Assembly (NCBI RefSeq): GCF_001949145.1
Contig: NW_019091381.1
Location: forward strand, 2,203,423 to 2,267,422
DNA length: 64,000 bases
Reading direction: 5' to 3'
DNA from: Acanthaster planci
Lineage: Eukaryota; Echinodermata; Asteroidea; Valvatida; Acanthasteridae
This document shows positions 1-13,700 of the stretch, piece by piece. Numbering within the stretch: position 1 is the stretch's first letter; the number at the start of each line of letters is the position of its first letter. The position numbers were made by a program, and so were the translations under genes. The notes below the pieces were generated by a model. It was given only the letters and a program-made list of their open reading frames with translations. It searched no databases and had not been told where the DNA came from.

Positions 1-1676
1 GGACATGTGCCAAATCCATCAGACGGAAATACATGTGCATGTACCATGCCTATTTATAACCAGGTTGTACATCTTTGGTATTCGCGGCTCGCAGGGAATA
101 CCTCAAAACAGAAAAATTGCCATGAAGGAAAAAGAACTAAGATTGACACAGTAACAATTGCGCCCCGGCTGGCAGTTGTATCTTCCTCCTCCATCCCCCC
201 CCGATCAATAGACCTTTCCCAGTTCGTTCAAAGGTCACTTTCAACCCGGCAAGAGTAAAATACAACAAAAACAAAAAAACAACTTGAGATGGAAAGTCCT
301 TGGCAGAAATGCAAAGACACGGCAGATCAATCAATGACTTCCCGGCTGCACTCTGGGTTGGAGTGTTATGGGAACCGTTGTCGGCTGGTGGCCCGTCGGA
401 ACCATCGGTGTGCCGACAGGCAGACAACATGAGCCCTTGAATAATCATTGCAGATTAGCTGGAATACGTGGATAAACATTTACCGTTACAGACAGAGGGA
501 TGGGGGACCTTGAACATTCTTCTTTAAAGAGGTACAACGAGCGAAGATGGGCTTACGGAGATGCAAAGTACTGCTGTTTGTGACTTCTGCTGGAAAAATG
601 ATTCAGACATCCTGTTGGAGGCTGATTTCTTGACTGGGCAAGGCCTGAAATAAAACCTTGGCTTGGAATGATGCAATTTTTGCCGACCTTGAGACCTGTG
701 ATCTGAAAGCTTTACTCCTGAGTAAACACCTCCAACACATGCAATCCTCAAACCTCTCTTATGATTTTGTACACACCCGAGGCGATTCCTGAGGTTAAAA
801 ACTGGAACATGTGCACGCAACTACAATGCCATTTATTAAATAGTGTTTCTTTGGGAAAAACGTCTCAAACAAAGAAGATCTGACCTAAAACCAATTTCAA
901 ACTTCCCACACAAGTCCTCATTTGCTGCCCCCAGACAGTGTAAATCTTAACAAAGTCACTGCCCAACAAAGATGATGTGAACATGCTTCTCTGTCCGGCA
1001 AACGTTTGTTCACAATCACACAATGCTGAACAATGCCGAACGTACAGTACATGAATAAACAGTACATACCGCAAGCCTGCAGGTACAGCGGTCATTCAAA
1101 GAAGTTTTTAGAAACAAGGGTCTGCAACCAGGCGTCTAATATTTTCTATCATTTTTTTTTTCCAACTTGAAGCACACGTATGTAAGCAGGGTACAGTGCT
1201 GTTTTGTGTACACAAAGTTTGTGAGGCACATTGCACTCCGTGCAAAATATGTTATGGCCTTGAGAGTCTGGGAGTATTGACTTCGAGTACCGACGACCAA
1301 TTGCGCATTACAAGCAATTACAGTTGGGTATCGATTCAGAAAAGTGCTGTCTATTGACTGATGTGAGCACGGCTTCAATATCACGTCACAGGCAAAGGGT
1401 CTGCTCTGTCTCCCGGTGCAGAGAATCTGCTGCTACCATTGCGAGATTGGGATGTTCTGAAAGTTTCCTACTCCAAGACTAAAACTGGGTTTAGAAACGG
1501 GATTTTGTAGTTTGAGTCGAAGCAAAAACAATAAACCAGTAGCTGCCTGGCAGGCTGCCACGGAGGAATAGGCAGATTTTTAATGAGTGGATGGCGAACG
1601 AAGGACAAACTGGTGAATCAACGGAAGTGTCTCTGGGGGATTTGTCTTCTCTCATCCCTTGGGTATCCCCTCTCAC
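1..1676 (-). other. SCAI: Start of SCAI intron 6 (partial)
   Basis: Sequence downstream of exon 6. Both strands were read for the expected SCAI continuation and nothing matched. No other feature seen. Confidence 0.7.
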
Positions 1677-1775
1677 CTCGGTGAAGGCCTCAATTTCTCC
1701 CAGTACCAGGGCCCACTCCATCTGATCCTCCGAATCATAGTGACCTTTGTATTCGTCCACATTCTTGCCGAGTTC
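1677..1775 (-). CDS. SCAI: SCAI coding exon 6
   Basis: 99 bp, phase 0 at both ends. It encodes ELGKNVDEYKGHYDSEDQME followed by WALVLGEIEAFTE, matching the human stretch with EDQVEW and AAFIEADP. Donor GAG|GTGAGA; acceptor CTGGCAG|GAA. The next human residues (ADPVMVL) should begin the next exon, which I cannot find between 1 and 1676. Confidence 0.93.
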
Positions 1776-4700
1776 CTGCCAGGAAAAAAAAAATCAAAAT
1801 TACAGAAAAAAAAAACAAAAACCAAGAACCTCATCACCGACGAGCGGCAATTGCGGAAATTTTATCTTGCACGGGTAATTTGCATGTACATGCACATCTG
1901 TCTGCTCTGGGCAAAAGCAATCAGTGTTGTAATCATCTTCCTTGACAACTGAGACAGAGATTGTCACGTTAGCAGTTAAGTATGCACATATGTAATGACC
2001 GCAGGGTTCTTGAGCGATCTTCGTGAAGCATACTAATGAATTCCAAACCAAAAATATACACATTGATTTCACCGAGTCTTGGTCTCTTCTCCACTGTGAT
2101 ACAGGGAAAAATACTGATACGTAGAGACCGACTCGTCTGCGTGATGAATTTATGCACTAGACCGCTGCAACTGATTGTCATCACGGCCAATTTCAAACAA
2201 ATTAGCGACGCCGCAGACTCTTTGTTTTCAAAGCAAACAACTCAGGGTGACTGGCGGTTGCGCGAATACCTCTGCCCCAAAAAAGCACGCAGCTCGAGAA
2301 ACCGGGCAGAACTGCCAGCAGAAATGCTGGAGGTGAATACCTGGGCCCAGACAGTGGAAGTGCTCTGCAGAAAATGGCAACAAGTTCAGACATCTGGAAA
2401 AATACTCGAAAACCTAATAATAAAAGAGCCAAACGTATTTTTCTGCAGCCAGCAAAAAAGGTGACAGGATATTGGAGTGGACGGCACGTACTCTGGACAA
2501 CTTGGAACTGCACAATATGTAGCCTGTGATCTAGTCTCCAAATTTGGAGGATTCACAATGTAAACACCAAAGAGGAATCTCGACCGCAGTTTTGAAAGAT
2601 TTACTGTCTAAACTCACATGCTGGTACTGACAGGTGGAGAGGTTTTCATAAGATGAAGATGGTTGCTCTCTTTAAAAAAAAATCATTAATGACATTTCCT
2701 ACTTCTGGCACAAACATACACGGTGTAAAAACTGGCTTCTGTCTGCAGTCTTTTTAGCTGTTTTTAGCTGCAGGCCAAAACAACCTTTTTTGTGCCTTGT
2801 TTGTACCAAGAAAATGGAACACTGTTTGATTAAAGCACACACGTTTACTGGGCTCTAAGTCTGGAGCTTTTTGACTCAGTAGGTTCGACCTTTCCTTTGC
2901 AGAAATCATTCATTTCTTGGCAAATTACAGTACAGTGAACATGTAAATCTAAGCAATGATGTTTCTACATCAAGGAGATGTTAGATCCCTCACTTTGGAG
3001 ATTTCTTTTTCAGAATAAGAACATCAGATTGTATGGCTTGAAGCCAAACAAGTCACAGATGGGCTCTGTACATTCGGTCCAGAAATGAAGGACAAGCAGG
3101 TACTGTTTGTACAGTACATGTCCAGTGTTCTACTGCAACCGTTACATGTGATAATGGATTGGGGCCATTGTCTAAGCCACAAGATCTCAAAGGAAATTCA
3201 ATCTCCTCTGACTCTTCACCATTTTTTTCTAGCACAGTAGTTTGTAGGCTGGAACCGGTTCTCACCTTGGTTAGCTCCTTAACGTGGTCTAGTTTCCGCA
3301 GCAGTAAGCAGACAACGATGAGCCGGGCATAGTAGCGCAGCTTCTTCACCATCAACTCGGGCCTGTATTGCGAAAAAGCGGAAAATGAGGAAGTTCATTC
3401 AAGACAACTGTACCATTCAAAGACGTTTCGGTACAGATCCGAAGATCATCATGGCCGATCAAGTGGCTGCGGCTAAGATTAACAGACAGATATAGGGCAA
3501 GTCATTTCATCTACTAGCCATTGGCTTCTGTAGGAGCACACCCGATAGCAGCCACAGCTTTAACTTTCAAACACAGCCTTAGTCAAAGACAAATTGTATC
3601 ACATCACTGTCAAAGTACACAAACGTGCTTTGCAGTGTCAATGCTCGACCAGTGACTTGACTTCGTCAAATGAGAAGCTGCTGTCCCTAGAGGTTCTCAG
3701 ATTTCATTGTTTGTGAGAACTGAGATTATGCTTCCTTTCCAGTATCCAGTAGGCCAAGTTACCAAAATGTGTAGTCCTGCAATGTACGTGTATACATACA
3801 TGCACAGTACATGCATGTAGGATGAAAGTTTGAAGCAAGTTTGAGTGATGACCCTTCAACCGTCTTGAACCAGGTCGTGGGAACTGCTTGTAGGAGAGGT
3901 TAGCGGTGGCAGTTTTTGTTATAACAGTACTTACAGAGGGGCCCACCAACAGGAAAATAATTGTACAAGATGGCAGGAGCCATGAACGAACAAGAGAAAC
4001 TAAATGACAACATGAGAGTGACACTGGGGCAGAACGGTTCAAATAGGGCCGTTAGAACGGGAGTGTGCTGCACAAGCGCACTGCAAAGAAGCAACTGACC
4101 GGTGGTTGGACTGAGCATGTAGTTAACACTCAGACTTGCCCTCAGTTGACCGATGCATCAGAAGTCAAGACAAAAGCCCATCTTTGACTTTCAATCCACA
4201 GATGATGCCAGCACTCAGACTGACCCGTCGGATCTTTTCACCTGGGGTTTTAGCAAAGCATTTCCACGGCGCTGGCACTGACAAGAACGGATTAGATGTT
4301 GGGTCAATGACAGCCAACAGAGCTTCAGAGACTGACTCACTTCCCGAGGGAATGCAAGCTGCTTTGACAGAAATAATGCAAAAGAATGAGGATAATATGA
4401 CGTCAGCGTGGGCAGAATATCGCCATTATCTCCTTCGGTTTGAATTTCAGTGGCAAGGATGTCATCACAGCAGGCTAAGCTTCAACAAATCTCGGCGGAC
4501 TGTCGAGGAAGGAAACAAGTTACCATGTACATGTAGTTATAATTCTCTGGAAAGGTTCCCTCTTTTTTTGAAGAGTGAAATTCGGTTACAGGTGCACATG
4601 TAGAAGAAATATAAAACAGTGAAAACTTGAATCAACTAAAATGGACCATGAAAACTTCTGCAAAATTATCCGGTAGTATGTACTTTCTGTGATATTAAGA

Positions 4701-7700
4701 ATGACGGGACCTCACGCAATTCCTCTCGGCAGAGGGCAACTTGCCCGGCTTGCCGGCCTCAAGCTTTCCCTTGAAGGGTGTAATCAAAGACTTTTCCTCA
4801 TATCTGAGTCCCTGGAGGGGACTGGTTGTGAGCGGCTTTTTTCCGGAAAAAGGGTCAATATTTGTCCAGCGTTCTCCTCTGTCAAGTCCCCAGGTGTTCT
4901 CATTGAGAAATATGAATCTTAAGGGATGTCGATGAGAGCTCCCTGCTACCCAAAAGAGAGCTTGTCGCTGGATTATGACAGCCAGTCAAGGAAATACGAA
5001 GAGGTAGAAAGTTGACTGCCTTGAAAAGTGCCATGAATGGCAAGTTAAATGCACCGGTGCGAGTAATGGGTGGGCATTCGTCGTGTTAAAAGAGGACAAA
5101 TTCTTGGGTTTGGCATATGGACTGCGTTGTGGGGACATTTTTGTGTCCCGGTAACATTTTTGGTCCCCACAAATACACGGTAGGTGAAATATAGAGTGTA
5201 TGGCCCCACAACTACAGAACAGGTGTATATACCGACATATATATGTACCACTATGAGTGGACACGTAGTTCTATCCTGGAGCTTTTTGAAAGTACATGTC
5301 GTGCCTAGGAGTTTCCCCCTCCACCCCACTCTGGCATGGCAACATCAGACATATACCGGTATGTACACAGGCTGTCACAGGCTACATCAAACATACTTCA
5401 GACTAGAGAGGGACCTGATGCCAAGAACATTATCCAGAACATTTCAGGAAAGTTTTGCTGGTTTCTTATGAACTCTCAAGCAGGAGGAGGCAGCCTTGCC
5501 AATGAGTTCCTCCCCTACCCTTCTCTGACATCCCCCACAACACCAGACATACAATGCACAGGTTACATCAGACATACGCTGTGCATATGCATCTACTGTT
5601 CACAACGAGCAGAAGCTAGGCAGTTGAAGGACGGAGCAACTCAAAAACTTTGGCTTCCTTTTACAGGCTTTGCTGCTGTATTGACCTATGTGTACTCCTT
5701 ACATGTACATAAGTTGACTTCATTACATGTATGTCACAAAGAGGAATCTCCAAAGTCAGAGGCTGTAAAATCACAAAGCTGGAGCCTGGGGCTGCACAGA
5801 AAGCCTTGCTTTGGAAAACCTCTGATGTCTGGCTATGACAATGTCCACTGCATGTACATATCCACTGTATGTACATGTACATACCATATCTCTTAGAATT
5901 TCAGAGCATCCCTTGAAAGCACAGTGCAAACATGAAGAGCTGCATGCAATTAAAGTTATGCACATCTGCATTGTGCAAATGCAAACAGGCTGCTGATTTA
6001 ATTTCCTTAAGCGAGCTTAAAGCACGCTAGTGACGAGTTCCAATCAAGATTCATCAATACCCCAACACAATTGCCTGTGTGTTCGGACAACGTTTGACAA
6101 CTGATGGGCCCCTTTTTATTTATTGAAATCCTCTACAATCACTGCCTCCCATTCGGCCCCCTGATGCCCGTCCCTGACGTCGGCACCCTTTCCCCCAAAT
6201 TTGATTTTCACACATTATTGCTAGACGGCCAGCCCAATAAAATCCATACCCATTAGGCTTAAGACAAGGAGCCGATAGTGTGCAAAAGCACCGCCGCCAT
6301 AGCGAGTGCGGTGTTGCCCTGCCAACAGAGCCCGAGCCTGGAAATGGAACACGGCAAAAATTGAAGGATGTGCCCTGTCCCCCGACTGGAGCCACAGTGC
6401 GAGGAGACTCGCGCAAAATCCGATCCCGTAAACTATTGACTCTCGGAAACACGATCGGAATGAACTTCTTTTCTTCCACGGTCCAAGTATGGTTTCTTTT
6501 ATTGACAGGGGATTTCATGAGTCGAATATGGGAGCACGACCGAAAGAGGGGGGGAGAATGGAATACAGACAGTGTCAGCAATACAGACGGTGACAAAATA
6601 ATGCACTCAAAGTTAATTATTTTTGGAAAGGGGCGACGAATCGTGGCAACTGCCGTGGCAATGTGGAAGTGTGTCGCTGCAAACAGTGGCGGGATCGCGG
6701 ATACATACATGTACATTTCGTGCCTGATTGCTACTAGGAGTTTGCTTTGCTGGCCTTAATCAAGCCACTGACAAATTAAAGCATAAGCACGGGTATCTTC
6801 GTTCCCAACTGACTTTTTTTTTCTGACCAAAGCAGTAACAGCTTCGGAAAAATGCAGGCAGTTCCACAGTTCTTGTAAACAATTTCACAGTGAAAGGGTG
6901 CAACATTCTCTAGGGTGAGTGATCAATAACATCTGTTCCTGTGGACAGTGACAAGAGCCTTTGATTTGACATTTCTCCAAAGCTGGAACAGCAAACTTGG
7001 GAAATATTGCGCTGTCTGTAAAATTCTCCCAAATTAAACACCTGTCATACAAGGGCAGATCCAGAACCAAGTTTCAAGAAGTCAAACTCACTGAGAGGGG
7101 AGACCAAAAATTACTTTTATGGCCTTTCTGAGGAGTGAGCCAAATTGGGGTGGGGTTTACACACTTTGGGAGAGGAGGAAAGGTTAATACGGCAGTCTTC
7201 CCTTAGAAAATCCTGTTCTCATTTTTCAAAAACAAATTTTTTGTTTCTTTAAAGGGGGCATGGTCCCAGTTGCATCCCCCCCCAGATCCGGCAGTGATGC
7301 CTGACCTACATGTAACAGCAGCAACAGAAAAATGCAGCAAATCACATATCCCCCCCCAAAAAAAGCCACGTCAATCGTGCAATCAGAGTAGACATTAAGT
7401 TTTATATACATGTGCCTGATGCTGATCCATGAGGAACCTTCAACATTGGAAAACAAAAGGGCAACAGATCTACTGTAGTTGGAGAGACCGTGTTGTGACT
7501 GCCTAAGTATAAAATGGTCATGAATAAATTCTATACAGAAATCCCTTGACCCAGAACCGCAGCAGCAGGTGCATCTAATCTGAATAATTCACAACGTTGC
7601 CATCTTCAGTGACATGACTGATGCGGTCATTGCTGATATGAGGGGCCATTTCTCCTGTTCCCCAAGGGAGGCACAGACCCCTGCACCTGTGCGGCTGCTA

Positions 7701-10700
7701 TCTCGAACCTCCGCGGGTCCTTGACTGGATGCAAGAGATGGCCTCTTCATCTCGGGCTGGATTAGCAGGCTCTATCACTCCTTGATCCTGACGCACTGTT
7801 TCCTAATGACAAAACCATCCGTTTGGAGAATCTAGGGAGTTTATGTACTTGCCAGTTTCATGTTTATATATATAGCAAACCAAGAAAAATGTACAGTTGA
7901 CTGGCTGTTGGGGCAAGCTTCACTAGCAATATGGGCGATTCACAAAAGTGCACCACCAAGAGTTTGCAACACTTTGGCCAATCACAATGCGCGAAATCTG
8001 TCGACCCAATGCACGTTCAGAAAGGGTCGACAAATTTTACGCGTTGTGATTGGCCAACACGTTGCAGACCCTTGCAGAATCACCCGTATTGGCAAAAAGT
8101 GAGGAATGGGAAAGTGTCCGTAGCTGTTAATTCAGTAGACATTAACTACAGGTTTGTGATTTACGCAAAAGGTATACCATGAAGGTACTGTACACGCACA
8201 TGCCAAACACTGGTCTCGTGCTATTTTTCTTTTCCCTATTCACCGGCACTTGGCAAGTACTGATTAAAAATTCATTTTCAGCTTTTTCAAGTCGTCATGG
8301 CAATGTAATTGTTGCCATCTACCTGACTGTGAAACTAGTTCAATATGCACCTGGGGTGATATCGCAAATTGTGGCTGCGGACTTTGATCAGTAAAATGTT
8401 TTCAAAAGTCTTTTATTTTACATGGAAATTTCTCTTTCTGTTGATTATATATATATTATTATATACTATCGAGGTGCAACGCATGAACTACTAGTACAAC
8501 ACATTTTGTTGGTACAACATTAAATTGTTGGGCCTCAGGCAAGTGTGCAACCATGGTACAACATATGCACAAGTACATGTACATAACTTGTGCGCTGTGC
8601 TGGTAGTACTATGCACGTATACAAAAGGTAAACAATGTTTGTTTGGCGTTATCCTGGGTACTGGAAAAAGCACATTAAAACTGAATTACATATGGGGGAG
8701 AGAAAAATAAGTTTACGCTTCAGGCTTGGAGAGTCAAATTAAATGTACCGGGTACCGGGTACCAGGACCTGTATCAACTCCTACAAATTGAAAGAAAACA
8801 ACCCAACATTTATTGACCAAATTCTCAAAACCGGTACACTAAATGAATGGGCTAAAAATATCTGCACCACACGCATCTGTATCCATTAAGACAAGACCCT
8901 GCTAAAACAGGTATCAAAGGATCTTGCCTCGAATGAAGTGAATATTTTTCCCAATTTTTTAGTTCCTCAACAAGTTGTAAAAATGTCCTCAAAATCTCAA
9001 CTCCCTGGAGTGCATGTGCATGTATGTGAGTTAAGATCATTAAGAATTCAGAGGATTTAGCCTTATTATACTAGGGTTAATGAAATGGATTCAAAGTGAC
9101 ATGTGCTCGTACATGTGCGGTAGCTTCCCAATACGTGGTCATGATGGTAGCAACTTGGACACCACACCACACATGTCCCTGCACACAAGCACGTGTGCCT
9201 GTATGATTCATGGACAACTCCTTTTGAATGTGCCCTGATACTGGACACATGATAATGATTTCTACAGATTGCAAGTCTTTAATAGGAAGGGAAAACAACG
9301 TGATTGCTGAGGTCGTTCCTCCGAAATGACAGGATGTAGATGGGGGGGTGGAAGCCGCCAGCACTCTATAACCGAGCGCTGACAGCCTGCTGCTGGGAAG
9401 GATGACTAGCACTATGGGGTGGACCCTTGGGGCTTTGGCAGATGGACGTGTACTTCATAATATGAGGCTTGAGGACGAGGGAAAGGGAGGGTCGACGTAC
9501 GGTAATTAATGGAGGAATTTGTGGATTCCGTCTGCTCGTCAAGTGACGGCTAACTCTGCCAGGCATCTTCAGGCAACGTTTGGCACATTGGCTGCACAGA
9601 CCAACCGTGAAATGGAGCAGAAAACTGGGGCAATTTGAGACATTGATGCGTGTGCATGTGCACTTCACACTGAAGGTAAATGCACGTCAAATCAGATCTC
9701 CGGGTCAGAAATAAAAACGTGACAGCAAAACAGCTGACTGAGCGAGACTCACACAAGAAACCAAGGACAAATAGGGGTACAATATGAGTAATTCCAGAAA
9801 TTTGGGGTCCATTTTTTTTGTGTCCCTGTCACATCTGGCATACGATTTTGTAAGTTCAGAACACATTTTCTTATTTCCAAGAGTGATGAATTACCAGTAA
9901 AACAAATTACCTGCCAAACAAATAGTAACAGTTTGAAATCAATTCCGGTAATATTTTTCCCTGTCAAATAACAAAGGTCAGATGTAAAAGGGACACAAAA
10001 ATGTCACACTTTTTGGACCCCTCATTTCCGGAATTACCCATATACCGGTGCTAGCTTGGATGACTACAAACTTCCACACGTGTACAAATCAACATCACCA
10101 GAGGATTTTACATGTACTCCGAGCCAGGCAGTGCTAATTTGATTTTCCACAAATTATGATGTACATGTATTGACAGAATAAAGTGCCCATAATGCCTTGG
10201 TACACACAGTACTAGCGCATATGTACCGTACAGTGTACTGTGCTTGGGTGGCAGATGTGTTGCATTTCTTGATTTCTTGCCCAAGGATACAATAACACGC
10301 TCATAATGTAATGCATACATGTATATTTTTTCCTTTTCTTTTATTCTGAATGTGAAGAAGTACATGTAATTCAACTTTCTAGAAGACACAAGTACCACAG
10401 ATTTGGGGTTTTTCAATGGCAACTGATCCAACTTGATGTACCGTAAAATTCTGCAGCCAACCTTCGCAAATTAGGGATCACGGGGTACGAGTCGTACCGT
10501 TTGAAAAATCTTGAGATTGAATCTTCAACGTGTGTACATCACTGACGATACATGTACATGTACATGTACTCATGCCTGCACACCTTGCAGACCACCTCCA
10601 ACCAATCTATCCCCCTCCCCACTGGCAATCCTGAAGCACTCAACTGTGAAATTAAAATAGGTGAGGAGAAGCACATTTGTTGCCCTTCAACATGACTGAC

Positions 10701-13700
10701 TGGCCATTAGTTATGCACGTACCCGTATCTCAATCCATGCATGGAATTGCACCATGCGTTGAGACGTGTCTACGGGAAGATCCGTACTCAGACAAGAAGG
10801 AAGCATGGCACCCAATTTGAGTTCGAAATTACGGGAAAGTTACTCATCATGCATGGTGATGAACAAAATCAGCTAGGGTTTTCAAATATTCAAAAACTAC
10901 CGAACAAGCCAATATACAAGTAGCTACATATACATGTACATGTATACATACAGTACGTACATATAAGCAACAAATTCACTTGAACATTGGGAACACCGGC
11001 CTCAAAAATGATCCTTTCTGTTTAGTTACAAAACTCATTTACATGTACATGTGCCTTGATTGTACATGTACATTGCTCAGATACCTGAATGTATAAATAG
11101 ACATGTATGCAAATGTATGCAAATTTCCAAACACAATGCACACTCACAATTCAAACACTGATTGGTCAAAATGCCACCAGCCACAGGCGCACACTAGAAA
11201 GCGGCCACCTGAGCATGGGTAATGGATCCGAAACTTTCACTGCGCCAGATTTGTCAACAGCTCAGCCTCTCCAGGAGGAAATTCCCACTCTCGGGGCTGT
11301 CTCAATTTGGCAGGGGAAAATCTCTGATTATGGGCCCATCAGCATGCCGCCGGGAAAGTCTTTCCCTCCATTATGAGCTTTGGTTTTGTCCTTGGTTTTT
11401 TTTCCCTCCAGCTCAGGCGAAAGTGACACTTGCTCTTGTCACTGGCAAAAACATGGCTAGAATTTCAAGTGTTTTGGGTGGTTCTGAACTGTGAAGTTGT
11501 GCCAGGTTGCGATCTACATGTCCCAGGTATTCCTTGCGCTAGATGTGTGGGAATAAAGTCAAAGGTACCATATTGCTGCTACGCATGCACGCGTACAATG
11601 TACTTCACATTTGCTGCTCTGAATGAATGCATGCTACATGTACAATCAATGGTTAACTCTATTGTAGCAACAATGCATATTTGATGAGAAAATTTTCACA
11701 GCATGTGGGACCATAGTCACATGTACATGTACATGTGGGAACAGTACAATGCATTTCCACTGTGTGCAATGCACCGTACAAAACCAGTGTAAACTGAACC
11801 GGCAGAATTTGGTGTGTACATATATATGACAAAAGTTGTGTGAACAGCCCAAGTCATTATGTGCGCACTGTGCAAATAGCTGTCTACACAATGAAGAAGC
11901 AGGTTAAGTATTGATGCATGTACTGATATAAGTACATGTACATGTAAATGATCTACATGTACCAGGTGCGTTTTTTCCCCCCATTGTACATGTATATAAA
12001 AAATATCTACCGTACATGTACATGTACTCGTAATGTGCAGTTCTGGTTCCCATAAACCAAAAAAAAGCGTGTCTAATTTGTGACCTGCTCTGTGAAAATG
12101 TGTCACCAGTTGCCAGAGCCCCTTTTCAGTAAACAGGCCTTGCAAGGATCTCACACCTTGGGCAGCAACGGGAACCTTAATTTTGGAAACAGCAATAGGA
12201 ACCCTCAACATTTTTTCACCCACATAATGTCTACCTTCATCAGGATGCCCAAAATGAGCGATGCATCAAAACAAGGAGCCGATTGAAAAATGGCCGTATA
12301 ACTCGTTTTCACAGAATGGGTCAAGTTTGTGGGAAGAAAATAACACGTAGATTTGTACTACAACAACCCGTCAGGCAATTGCATACACTGTAGTACTACA
12401 GGCATGTACCAAAGCGCAGACTGCATACATGAACATGTACAATGTATATTTTTCACTCACGGTCACAGTGTTCAATAAATCATTTTTGTATACAAGTGCA
12501 AAATTAGCCTGTTCAAAGCCGAAGGAAGTGTGTGAATTTGTTTTATGTCTTGTTTGACTTGTAAAATGAATAATTGAGACGGAGCTCCCTGGGTGAGCAC
12601 AATAAGTTATCCTATATGGCAGTATTGAGTTATGCTCAAACAGGGAGCACTTTGATCATGGACGCCATTTTGAATGATTACTGCTTTTTTTTCCTCTCCA
12701 TTTTCTTAATTCTCTAACTGCTAAATATTCTCTAGTCCCGCATTTGTCCATCCCTGAACTTGTCTACCTCTTGGCCAACTTCGTTTGGATCATCTTCTTG
12801 TTTAATCTTTCCCTCGCAGCTTCCTCCTTCTTCATCTTCAGGGCAGCCCGAATGGTACACTCCCCGGACCTTTCAGGGCAATCTCTCAACCACAACCGGC
12901 ACTGAGCTTGCTCACAAGCCCCTATTAATGTCAGCCCCACCTGCTCCCGTTACAAAACCGCACGCTCCTGGGTTCTTCTTGTCCACAATTGCTCCTACTC
13001 TTCCCTTAGCATCGAGACAATATCTTGAGAGCTTCCCACAGCTCATTCTTGGAGCTGTTTTTCGCTGCAGCTCTTGTCAGACAGGTGCTTTGGTATCAAA
13101 CCAGTTGGTGAAACAAAATTGAACTCATCTATTTTGTAAAAAAACTGCCCAGGGAAAAGACCCAGGTTTCTGAACAAGTCAATCCAGGCATTTTGCCTTT
13201 AAAACCTGGCATTTAAACTGTCGCAAGTGATACAACATTTCCTAATCTCTCCATCACGAATCTGCTCTTTGTACTGTAATCCTGGAGGGACGGATAAAAC
13301 ACAACTGAAGAGGAGAAAGAGAGAGAGAGGCTCTGAAACTATCTGAAGCTTCCCCGTTGTTAAAATGACCAAGAGAGACGCTGTGGCGTTCAAGGGGTGG
13401 ATGGCCCTCCACGGTGCAAATGACGGCAATAACTGTTGATGAATCTGGGTTTCTAGAACAGATGAGTCCACGGTTGGCACTCTGGATGCGGAGCCCCCCC
13501 CTCGCAATACCCGTGTCAGATTTCTCCCCCCTTAAGTACACACTTTGTCAGAGGTTCTGGCTTATATCAATCTTGGTGGTTTTTATTCATGCGTTCATTG
13601 ATCTGCTGCTATGAGCTTTGCTCATCAAATGACACTGATGTTCCAGAGGTCTACGACTATTGCTTTCATCTAACAAGAAGACAAACTTGCTTTGAGGGAG

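Noticed and set aside
1-1676. Next SCAI exon (expected ADPVMVL segment)
   Set aside because: Searched in all minus-strand frames; nothing matched.
5336-5896. 186-codon plus-strand open frame
   Set aside because: Composition reflects TACATG-type repeats and no family resemblance; inside SCAI intron 4.
6120-6716. 198-codon minus-strand open frame
   Set aside because: No recognisable motif or composition of a real protein; overlaps an equally long frame on the other strand; inside SCAI intron 4.
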